Source: Minisyncoccota bacterium
GTDB taxonomy: Bacteria; Patescibacteriota; Minisyncoccia; SW-4-49-11
Length of the DNA stretch: 10,560 nt
Assembly: GCA_018609785.1 (NCBI GenBank)
Contig: JAHEOE010000019.1
Coordinates: 1 to 10,560, forward strand
Reading direction: 5' to 3'
Shown: piece after piece, positions 1-5,153 of the stretch
Numbering within the stretch: the stretch's first letter is position 1
How the letters are laid out: every line of letters begins with the position of its first letter
The notes under the pieces: model-generated
What the model saw: the letters and a program-made list of their open reading frames with translations, nothing else
The model's database searches: none
Told to the model about the DNA's origin: nothing
Translations under genes and position numbers: made by a program

Positions 1-89
1 TACTGTATAACGACACATCCTCCTTTAAAAAGAAGGAAACCACAGTAAGGTACACTCACTCTTATAGCGTACTCATAGCAACGCACAAC

Positions 90-122
90 CGTATATCTAT
101 CGTATCCGCATCGTATATCCAA
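90..122 (+). repeat. Three 11-nt CGTATATC-type units
   Basis: Three head-to-tail 11-mers start at 90, 101 and 112: CGTATATCTAT, CGTATCCGCAT and CGTATATCCAA. They alternate a CGTATATC type (A) and a CCGC type (B) in the order A-B-A. The same units flank the heptad array on its other side at 254-276 and occur in both other repeat spacers of the window. Confidence 0.75.
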
Positions 123-136
123 GAATTCTCGGCTTC

Positions 137-241
137 CGGCTTCTGTCTTCTAACTTCTCACTTCAGACTTCTCTTTCATAGATTCCGGATACCAAATTCT
201 AAATACTAAATTCCATTCACCTGCTACTCGCTACTTACTAC
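137..241. repeat. Degenerate heptanucleotide array, 15 units
   Basis: Fifteen consecutive 7-nt units run without a phase break. Fourteen of the fifteen end in C, nearly always as TTC, TAC or CAC; examples are CGGCTTC, TAACTTC, CGGATAC, CAAATTC and TTACTAC. The exception is TCTTTCA at 172-178. Units change along the array from NNNCTTC through NNAATTC/NNGATAC to NNGCTAC, and the same order recurs at 4457-4575. On the minus strand the units read GAAGNNN or GTAGNNN. Confidence 0.85.
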
Positions 242-276
242 TGCTTCCACAACCGTATCCGCTACCGTATATCATC

Positions 277-355
277 ACCAAAAGTACAGAAAATTTCTTC
301 CTCTTTGTGAAAAAACTCTATACTTAGACGGTGAACATACCTCTATACTCACCAT
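277..355. other. Short spacer with no gene recognised
   Basis: Between the first repeat cassette and the stop codon of the lumazine synthase gene I see no gene and no clear intrinsic terminator. A CTATACT string at 316-322 resembles the -10 seen upstream of the Nudix gene, but it has no good -35 and would drive transcription into the 3' end of a minus-strand gene. Confidence 0.5.
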
Positions 356-838
356 TCACTCCGAATTCTCACGTTTTAACTCCCGTTTGGCACTTCCCAG
401 CTCAATTGCTGTTTTTGCCCAACCGGGGCCATGGTCGTGTTCTCCTTCCGAACGTTCTCGAGCTTGCTCTTCGTTCAAACAGGTTAAAACACCAAATACC
501 ACCGGCACTTCGGTCCGTAAACTAACCTCGGTAAGTCCGTTGGTTACTGCGTTCGCCAAATAGTCAAAATGCGGAGTACTGCCTTGAATCAAGCACCCAA
601 TAGCAACAATTGCGTCTACATCGTAGTGATAAGCAAGGGTTTGTGTTTTCCACGACAACTCAAAGGATCCCGGCACCTCGGTACTCACAATCCGATCGTC
701 AGTTACGTTATAGTCTTGCAATGTTTTTCCGGCACTATTTTCCAAATTTTTCGTAATCTCTCCGTTCCAACGGGCACGGACAAGACCGATACGTATGTGA
801 GAGCCATCCAGTTCTGAAAATTGTGCGTACTTAGACAT
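356..838 (-). CDS. ribH: 6,7-dimethyl-8-ribityllumazine synthase
   Basis: Lumazine synthase condenses 5-amino-6-ribitylamino-uracil with 3,4-dihydroxy-2-butanone 4-phosphate, the penultimate step of riboflavin synthesis, and normally forms cytoplasmic pentamers or 60-mer shells. The 160-residue length is typical. Family motifs are visible in order: the substrate-stacking segment RARWN (residues 21-25, usually SRFN), VPGSFEL (55-61), GCLIQGSTPHFDY (81-93) with the catalytic His at 90, PVVFGVLT (112-119), and the phosphate-binding Arg near 129 in ARERS. One position differs from the usual pattern: the IRG of many homologues is IQG. The gene is last in the minus-strand cluster, 10 nt after rfbD, with no Shine-Dalgarno sequence before the ATG. 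No other riboflavin gene lies nearby, so the pathway is either scattered, partial, or fed by scavenged precursors. Confidence 0.93.
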   Translation of the reverse strand: MSKYAQFSELDGSHIRIGLVRARWNGEITKNLENSAGKTLQDYNVTDDRIVSTEVPGSFELSWKTQTLAYHYDVDAIVAIGCLIQGSTPHFDYLANAVTNGLTEVSLRTEVPVVFGVLTCLNEEQARERSEGEHDHGPGWAKTAIELGSAKRELKRENSE

Positions 839-848
839 ATATTAATGA

Positions 849-1703
849 TTACCATTCTTCTTCTATGGTATATTCGTGAACTGCTTGTTCATATCCCCGT
901 AAAGGTTCTCGTCTGGTATTACGCAGTGCGGAGTAATGCGGACGCGGCGCTTTCGTAGGAAACATATCCGAAGTAGCGGGGACTACAGTTACGGGCGATC
1001 CAAGCATATTCACAGTGGTTTGAGCAAGATCATACTTACTAATTCCCGTTTCTTCGGGTGTACCATTGGTCAGATGATAAATGCCATACTCCGCTTTTTC
1101 TTGGAGCATATGCAAAACCTCTTTCACCAAGTCTTTCGTATATGTTGGCTTCCCCATCTGGTCAGTCACCACTCGAAGTTGCTCTTCACCGCTCAACGCT
1201 TTTTGACGTATGCCGTAAACGAAATTCTTGCCGTGCTTGCCAAACAGCCATGATATCCGCACCAAATAATAATACGGATTTGTCTCCATTACATATTCTT
1301 CTCCGCGACGCTTACTCGCTCCGTACGTATTTATCGGATTCTCGGGCGTATCTTCTTCCGTATACCCCGCTTCTTTTTCTCCGTCAAACACAAAATCCGT
1401 GCTGAAATGAACAAGAATCGCATTCTCATCGCGCGATCCTTCAGCAATGTACTTGGGAGCATACGCGTTTAGAGCATATGCCTCTTCAACATTTGTCTCT
1501 GCGCCATCCACGTCGGTATACCCGGTCGCATTAATAACTACGTCAGGCGTGTACCGGTGAATTGTATTCAATACATCCTCTCGACGTCGAACATCAAGTT
1601 CATCTCTATCGAATTCGGTAACATCAAAACCCGATCGTTCAGAGAGGATATCCAAGAATTCATTTCCCAGCATACCGTGCGATCCGAGAAGTAAAATACG
1701 CAT
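849..1703 (-). CDS. rfbD: dTDP-4-dehydrorhamnose reductase (RmlD/RfbD)
   Basis: This extended short-chain dehydrogenase/reductase catalyses the last step of dTDP-L-rhamnose synthesis, the NAD(P)H-dependent reduction of dTDP-4-dehydro-L-rhamnose, supplying rhamnose for cell-surface glycans. The 284-residue length is normal. The nucleotide-binding GSHGMLG lies at residues 7-13. STDFVFDG at 101-108 corresponds to the family's STDYVFDG, so Phe replaces Tyr in a non-catalytic position. The catalytic Tyr-x-x-x-Lys is YGASK at 127-131. DQMGKPTYTKDL (181-192) and RPHYSALRN (254-262) are the usual C-terminal substrate-domain motifs. The gene sits between the AI-2E-type membrane protein and ribH in a tight cluster. 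The rmlA, rmlB and rmlC genes are not in the window. A general SDR sugar reductase is possible, but the motif pattern is close to RmlD. Confidence 0.92.
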   Translation of the reverse strand: MRILLLGSHGMLGNEFLDILSERSGFDVTEFDRDELDVRRREDVLNTIHRYTPDVVINATGYTDVDGAETNVEEAYALNAYAPKYIAEGSRDENAILVHFSTDFVFDGEKEAGYTEEDTPENPINTYGASKRRGEEYVMETNPYYYLVRISWLFGKHGKNFVYGIRQKALSGEEQLRVVTDQMGKPTYTKDLVKEVLHMLQEKAEYGIYHLTNGTPEETGISKYDLAQTTVNMLGSPVTVVPATSDMFPTKAPRPHYSALRNTRREPLRGYEQAVHEYTIEEEW

Positions 1704-1714
1704 AAACTTTTATA

Positions 1715-2734
1715 TTATGTTGTTTCGTGTTCAGTAAGACTAATGTTAGCAAGCTCATCCCTAAAAACCGCCAAAGCACCAACAATAGGCACGGCCAGCA
1801 AAACGCCGACAAAGCCTGCCAACTTTCCTCCGATAAGCAAAGCAAGTATAACAATTACGGGGTTCAAACCCGCGCTTTGACGTAGCAACAACGGGGTCAA
1901 AAAGAGTGTCTCTACTTGATATAATACAATATACCCCACAACCACCAGTATTGCCAAGTACGGTGACTGCCACCACGCAAAAAGAAACGCGGGGATAGCA
2001 GCCAAGATCGGCCCCAAAAAAGGAATAAGTTGCAAAATTCCCGCCAAGAACGCAAGCGCGGCAGGATTGGGAACCTGTAAAATATAGAGGGTGACGAACA
2101 CCAAAAAACCGAGTATAAACGCTGTTCCCACGTGTCCGACAACCCACCGACCGATACGTTCGCGCGCTTGAGCCAAATACGTACGTACCATCGGCTGTTT
2201 TTTCCACGGGGCAAGACGTGCGATAATAGAATCAAATTCATATGGATCTATGGCTATAAAGAACGCCAAGACCAATGTCAAAATTCCTGACACAACTCCT
2301 CCCATAATACTTTTCGTCGTAGAAAGTATCGATTGACTTGCCGATGAAAGAGTATTCTGTACATCCAATTGAGAAAGAACGGCTTCCATATTCTCCTTCA
2401 TTTGCGGAGATAGTATCTCCAAGACACTTTCAAAATATTGCGGTATTTCTACAAAGACATTCTCCATCTGAGTAACTAATAACGGAACAAATATAACTCC
2501 CACAGTGGCTAAAAGCGCTATTAAGACAAAGAACCAAAAAATAACCGCAGGGACACGAGGGATACCATATTGCCCAAGCCAATTCGCTCCAAGCCCTATC
2601 GCCGCGGCTAGAATAAAGGCCGCACAAACCATAAACAAAATACGTTGCAAATAGAGAATGGCAATCAAAGCCACACCGACACCAATAATCTGGATAATGG
2701 TTTTCGTGGATATGGTATAGGTTTTCCGTTCCAT
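1715..2734 (-). CDS. AI-2E family / PerM-like membrane protein
   Basis: This 339-residue polytopic inner-membrane protein belongs to the AI-2E transporter family (PF01594). Hydrophobic segments pair near the N-terminus (about 12-50) and at 60-88. A hydrophilic amphipathic region at about 90-140 follows, with more segments through to about 325. The family signature IPFLGPILAAIPA is present, followed by the C-terminal stretch with VETLFLTPLLLRQSAGLNPV and GGKLAGFVGVLLAVP. Members were named for export of autoinducer-2, but others act as Na+/H+ antiporters or have no known substrate, so the name should not be read as evidence for quorum sensing here. It starts 16 nt after the protease gene and ends 11 nt before rfbD, so co-transcription is likely. 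Confidence 0.9.
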   Translation of the reverse strand: MERKTYTISTKTIIQIIGVGVALIAILYLQRILFMVCAAFILAAAIGLGANWLGQYGIPRVPAVIFWFFVLIALLATVGVIFVPLLVTQMENVFVEIPQYFESVLEILSPQMKENMEAVLSQLDVQNTLSSASQSILSTTKSIMGGVVSGILTLVLAFFIAIDPYEFDSIIARLAPWKKQPMVRTYLAQARERIGRWVVGHVGTAFILGFLVFVTLYILQVPNPAALAFLAGILQLIPFLGPILAAIPAFLFAWWQSPYLAILVVVGYIVLYQVETLFLTPLLLRQSAGLNPVIVILALLIGGKLAGFVGVLLAVPIVGALAVFRDELANISLTEHETT

Positions 2735-2750
2735 TAAGAGTGTCTACAGC

Positions 2751-3899
2751 TTAGTTTTGTCGGGGTCTGTCCTGAAGCGTAACTTCTTTGTTAACCTCTT
2801 CTCCATTCTGAATAACAGTTAGGTTAACCGTATCCCCTACCTCCAAATCTTCAATAACTTCCGCAAGCGGATTTTCTTGAGTAATTTTCGTGTCGTTCAC
2901 CTGGGTAATAATGTCGCCGGTAGACAGACCCGCCTCATCAGCCGGACTGCCGGGCAAAACCGCCCCGGTTCCGCCATCAAAGAGAATCAAAGCACCGCTG
3001 TCTCTATCCAAATTATTAGCTTCTTTTACGGTTTCATTGATCATAACATACCGAACACCCAAAAACGGCACGCGAATCTCCCCATACTTATTGAAATCCT
3101 CGATCATTTCGACCACCTCATCAGAGGGAATGGCAAATCCGACATTCTGAGCTTCTTGAGCAACCGCTACATTAACACCAATCACTTTGCCATTTATGTC
3201 AAGCAACGGACCGCCCGAATTCCCCGGATTAATAGCCGCGTCAGTCTGAATAAGTCCCGAAAGACGTTGTACATTACGTAATCGTCCTCCGGCCGTAATA
3301 TCTCTGTTCAACCCGGACACAATCCCCTTACTTACCGTATTCTGAAACTCGCCGAGAGCGTTGCCGATCGCAATCGACGTCTGACCGACATCCAAAGACT
3401 TTGACTGCGCAAAATCTAACTTTTTCAGACCGGAACGTTCAACATCCAACAATGCCAAATCCGTTGCCGGATGTAAGGCTTCAACAGTGGCATCCGATCT
3501 TCTTCCGTTATTGAAAAGCACGGTATATTCCGCATCTTGATTGACAACATGTTTATTGGTAACAATCAGCCCATCGCTCGACACAACAAACCCTGTCCCT
3601 CCGCCAATCTGCTGTTGTTCACCTTGTTGAGGTCGAAAGTTTCCAAAGAACGGGTCCGAAATTTTAGGCAAATCTTTTTTGACGATAACACTTACCACCG
3701 CGGGATTGGACTGTTCGACCACCGAAGTAACCGCGGAATCTTCATTGGAAAGAGAAACATTCTCGGTTGTAATATTTTGACGTTCCGCGCCCCCTTGTTC
3801 CGCAAAATACACATATCCCAATCCTCCACTAAAAAATCCGCCGAGAACAGCAAGTATGAGACTTAAGAGAAGCGTATTTCGGGTAACTTTTTCCGTCAT
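2751..3899 (-). CDS. HtrA/DegP-family trypsin-like serine protease with PDZ domain
   Basis: This is a membrane-anchored extracytoplasmic quality-control protease of the HtrA family. Residues 9-33 form one membrane-spanning anchor. A linker of about 30 residues follows, then a trypsin-like domain (about 55-265) with the catalytic triad His117 (TNKHVV), Asp147 (DLALLD) and Ser228 (GNSGGPLL), and one C-terminal PDZ domain (about 279-375) with SPADEAGLSTGDII. At 382 residues with one PDZ domain it matches the DegS/HtrA type and not two-PDZ DegP. The ATG at 3897-3899 gives the basic N-terminus and anchor expected, and lies 29 nt after a strong -10 box. It is the first gene of the minus-strand cluster. 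By family knowledge it degrades misfolded surface proteins; no regulator is encoded next to it. Confidence 0.94.
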   Translation of the reverse strand: MTEKVTRNTLLLSLILAVLGGFFSGGLGYVYFAEQGGAERQNITTENVSLSNEDSAVTSVVEQSNPAVVSVIVKKDLPKISDPFFGNFRPQQGEQQQIGGGTGFVVSSDGLIVTNKHVVNQDAEYTVLFNNGRRSDATVEALHPATDLALLDVERSGLKKLDFAQSKSLDVGQTSIAIGNALGEFQNTVSKGIVSGLNRDITAGGRLRNVQRLSGLIQTDAAINPGNSGGPLLDINGKVIGVNVAVAQEAQNVGFAIPSDEVVEMIEDFNKYGEIRVPFLGVRYVMINETVKEANNLDRDSGALILFDGGTGAVLPGSPADEAGLSTGDIITQVNDTKITQENPLAEVIEDLEVGDTVNLTVIQNGEEVNKEVTLQDRPRQN

Positions 3900-3928
3900 A
3901 TATATATTTATTTGTAGTACCTGTTCGC

Positions 3929-3957
3929 ATTATATACATTCACACAAAGAAACACAA
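3929..3957 (-). promoter_or_regulatory. Sigma-70-type promoter for the htrA-to-ribH cluster
   Basis: Read on the minus strand, a -35 TTGTGT (3952-3957) is followed after exactly 17 nt by a perfect TATAAT (3929-3934). Transcription would start near 3922, leaving a leader of about 22 nt with no Shine-Dalgarno sequence. Confidence 0.65.
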
Positions 3958-4032
3958 GCAGGTCTGAAGATGCTACCTCAAGAGAAAGAGTTTCAAGGCC
4001 ATCTAAACATCGATCTCCTTTCCCTTCGGGCC

Positions 4033-4055
4033 TTTCCTCCTTAGAAAGGAGGAAA
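4033..4055. repeat. Perfect 10-bp inverted repeat with AGGAGG arm
   Basis: TTTCCTCCTT at 4033-4042 pairs perfectly with AAGGAGGAAA at 4046-4055 around a 3-nt loop. It lies outside both flanking promoters and is not followed by a T-tract, so it does not look like an intrinsic terminator. One arm contains a Shine-Dalgarno-like AGGAGG and the other its complement. Function unknown. Confidence 0.7.
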
Positions 4056-4062
4056 ACAACTT

Positions 4063-4087
4063 GTGTCCTCCTCTTTTTAAAGAGGAG
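4063..4087. repeat. CTCCTCTTT inverted repeat; start matches the repeat at the end of proS
   Basis: CTCCTCTTT (4068-4076) is complementary to AAAGAGGAG (4079-4087). The 21 bp at 4063-4083 are identical to 6390-6410, where the same sequence encodes the last codons and stop of proS. After position 4083 the two copies diverge, which marks a repeat border. Confidence 0.75.
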
Positions 4088-4090
4088 TGT

Positions 4091-4143
4091 GTCCGTAAGG
4101 ACGGAGGAGTTGCGTTAAAAACTGCTCATGTCATCAAATCCTC
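4091..4143 (+). repeat. Hairpin plus GGAGGAGTTGCG box, copy 1
   Basis: A small hairpin GTCC-GTAA-GGAC (4091-4102) is followed by a conserved segment of about 41 nt beginning GGAGGAGTTGCGTTAAAAAC. The same segment recurs at 6557-6597 with only a few differences. The preceding hairpin there has a different stem, GCCCC-GACA-GGGGC, so pairing is kept while sequence changes. No coding frame is evident. Confidence 0.75.
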
Positions 4144-4236
4144 ACTTTCCCTCGAAGTTTGGACGGGCACCTAAAAACCTCCGGTTTTTACGGAACTCTA
4201 ACGAGTTCCTATTTCCCAAGGACTGCCATTTCGACG
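4137..4236 (+). repeat. 100-bp structured repeat, tandem copy 1
   Basis: This is the first of two direct copies with a period of exactly 100 bp; the next begins at 4237 with the same 21-nt start. It can fold as follows. An outer stem TCGAA/TTCGA (4152-4156 with 4230-4234) encloses GGCA/TGCC (4166-4169 with 4224-4227). Inside lie two hairpins: TAAAAACC-TCC-GGTTTTTA (4172-4190) and GGAACTC-TAAC-GAGTTCC (4192-4209). The hairpin stems differ from those in copies 2 and 3 but still pair. It may be a structured RNA or a DNA hairpin element; no family is recognised. Confidence 0.8.
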
Positions 4237-4342
4237 AATCCTCACTTTCCCTCGAAGCTTGGACGGGCACTTAAAAAACATGCGATGTTTTTTACGGCTT
4301 TCTGTCGAAAGCCTATTTTCACAGGACTGCCGTGTCGACGAA
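4237..4342 (+). repeat. 100-bp structured repeat, tandem copy 2
   Basis: This copy has the same architecture as the one before it. A short outer stem TCGA/TCGA (4252-4255 with 4335-4338) encloses GGCA/TGCC (4266-4269 with 4328-4331). The first hairpin is AAAAAACAT-GCG-ATGTTTTTT (4273-4293) and the second is GGCTTTC-TGTC-GAAAGCC (4296-4313), followed by TATTTT. The second hairpin could act as a weak terminator on the plus strand, but the following tract is poor. Confidence 0.8.
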
Positions 4343-4413
4343 GTTCCCTTTAAAAAGGAGGAAAACACAGCAAGATACATACACATGAGAATATCTCTTT
4401 AGCAAAATTCAAC

Positions 4414-4457
4414 CGTATATCCACTGTATATCTACCATGTCCGCAACAGTATATCTC
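4414..4457 (+). repeat. Four 11-nt CGTATATC-type units
   Basis: The four units start at 4414, 4425, 4436 and 4447: CGTATATCCAC, TGTATATCTAC, CATGTCCGCAA and CAGTATATCTC. The order is A-A-B-A, where B is the CCGC-containing type. They run directly into the heptad array. Confidence 0.75.
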
Positions 4458-4575
4458 TTCTTCCGACTTCAGGCTTCTGACTTCTAAATTCCGGCTTCTC
4501 ACTTCCGGCTTCTCTGTCATAAATTCCGGATACCAAATTCCAGTCACTTGCTACCTGCTACTTACTACTTACTAC
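4457..4575. repeat. Degenerate heptanucleotide array, 17 units
   Basis: Seventeen 7-nt units lie in one phase and sixteen end in C. The order follows the array at 137-241: several NNNCTTC units, then TCTGTCA, TAAATTC, CGGATAC, CAAATTC, CAGTCAC, two NTGCTAC units and two TTACTAC units. The single unit not ending in C (TCTGTCA, 4513-4519) corresponds to TCTTTCA in the first array. Confidence 0.88.
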
Positions 4576-4651
4576 TGTTGGTACAACCGTATACCAACCG
4601 CCACCGCCACCGTATATCATACCCACAGGACAAATGACAGATTACGACAAT

Positions 4652-4681
4652 TTGCGTACAGCCCCGCCCATACGCTATACT
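4652..4681 (+). promoter_or_regulatory. Sigma-70-type promoter for the Nudix-proS pair
   Basis: A -35 TTGCGT (4652-4657) is followed after 18 nt by a -10 TATACT (4676-4681). The start point would be near 4688, giving a leader of about 26 nt without a Shine-Dalgarno sequence. Confidence 0.5.
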
Positions 4682-4713
4682 AATTACATATTACAATCCA
4701 CTAAATACTGATT

Positions 4714-5151
4714 ATGGCAGAGAAACTTCGCAACAATGTTCTCGGAGTGATTCTTGATGAGGAAGATAACGTCCTTATTGTATCGCGCGCAAATGACCCT
4801 TTGCATTGGCAATTTCCCCAAGGAGGAGTCCATGACAACGAATCAGAAGAGACGGCAATCATTCGTGAACTCAAAGAAGAGTTAGGTACTTCCGACTTTA
4901 GTATCCTTACTACATGCCCGGAAAAACATTCCTATCGCTGGGCGGAGAACCTTATTCGAGACGAGCACGTGGGACAAGAACAAACAATCTTCATCTTACG
5001 CTTCACCGGGAACTCAAAAGATATCGCTCTTGATCAACGCGAACTCGGAGGATTTTTATGGGTTAATCCTTCTCAAGTACCCATTTTCTTACACGAGTAT
5101 CGTCAACCTGTCTGGGACATAGCTTACAAATATCTTCCTAATCAAACATAA
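4714..5151 (+). CDS. Nudix hydrolase, RppH-like (RNA pyrophosphohydrolase type)
   Basis: This 145-residue Nudix hydrolase has a complete Nudix box at residues 37-59: Gly37, Glu43, then Arg51-Glu52-Leu-Lys-Glu55-Glu56-Leu-Gly58. These residues bind the divalent metals and attack a phosphoanhydride bond. The preceding WQFPQGG (32-38) is the hallmark of the RppH/Ap4A hydrolase branch. RppH removes pyrophosphate from mRNA 5' ends, and relatives cleave dinucleoside polyphosphates. FLWVNPSQVP near residues 114-123 matches the usual C-terminal strand. The annotation as RppH-like is secure at family level, while the in vivo substrate is inferred. The stop codon lies 2 nt before the proS start, so the two are almost certainly one transcript. 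The ATG is not preceded by a ribosome-binding motif. Confidence 0.88.
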   Translation: MAEKLRNNVLGVILDEEDNVLIVSRANDPLHWQFPQGGVHDNESEETAIIRELKEELGTSDFSILTTCPEKHSYRWAENLIRDEHVGQEQTIFILRFTGNSKDIALDQRELGGFLWVNPSQVPIFLHEYRQPVWDIAYKYLPNQT

Positions 5152-5153
5152 CT

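Larger units (their letters stand above)
19..276 (+). repeat. Composite intergenic repeat cassette, copy 1
   Basis: This gene-free stretch is built from modules that recur at 4346-4622. In order they are: a CCTCCTTTAAAAAG-type box ending in CACAG (19-45); about 45 nt of weakly conserved spacer; three 11-nt CGTATATC/CGTATCCGC units (90-122); an array of 15 in-phase heptamers (137-241); ACAACCG (249-255); and two more 11/12-nt units (254-276). The distance from CACAG to the first 11-mer is 45 nt here and 44 nt in copy 2, so the two cassettes are homologous as a whole and not only in their short motifs. No open frame resembles a protein, and the 7- and 11-nt periods do not fit coding. Function unknown. 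Confidence 0.8.
4346..4622 (+). repeat. Composite intergenic repeat cassette, copy 2
   Basis: This cassette is collinear with the one at 19-276. A CCCTTTAAAAAGG box ends in CACAG (to 4370). After 44 nt come four 11-mers (4414-4457), then 17 in-phase heptamers (4457-4575), ACAACCG (4583-4589) and three 11/12-nt units (4588-4621). It has one more 11-mer and more heptamers than copy 1, so the two differ partly by whole repeat units. It ends about 30 nt before the -35 of the Nudix promoter. Confidence 0.8.

Noticed and set aside
316..322. CTATACT as a promoter -10
   Set aside because: No -35 at suitable spacing, and it points into the 3' end of the minus-strand ribH gene.
331..525. Plus-strand open frame opposite ribH
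   Set aside because: It is antisense to a clear lumazine synthase, has no family likeness and no start signal.
4033..4056. On the minus strand, CCTCCTTTCTAAGGAGG looks like the 3' end of a 16S rRNA gene
   Set aside because: There is no other 16S sequence next to it. The similarity comes from the CCTCC/AGGAGG inverted repeat.
4137..4342. CRISPR array
   Set aside because: Only two tandem copies with a 100-bp period and no repeat-spacer pattern; the whole unit, not a short repeat, is conserved, and no cas gene is present.
4137..4342. Integron attC sites
   Set aside because: The hairpin layout is superficially similar, but the paired core sites of the RYYYAAC/GTTRRRY type are missing and no cassette gene or integrase is present.
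4159..4353. Open frame of 64 codons across the structured repeats on the plus strand
   Set aside because: It runs through two 100-bp copies in different frames, because 100 is not a multiple of 3, so the protein has no internal repeat and no sensible composition. The DNA structure explains the sequence better.
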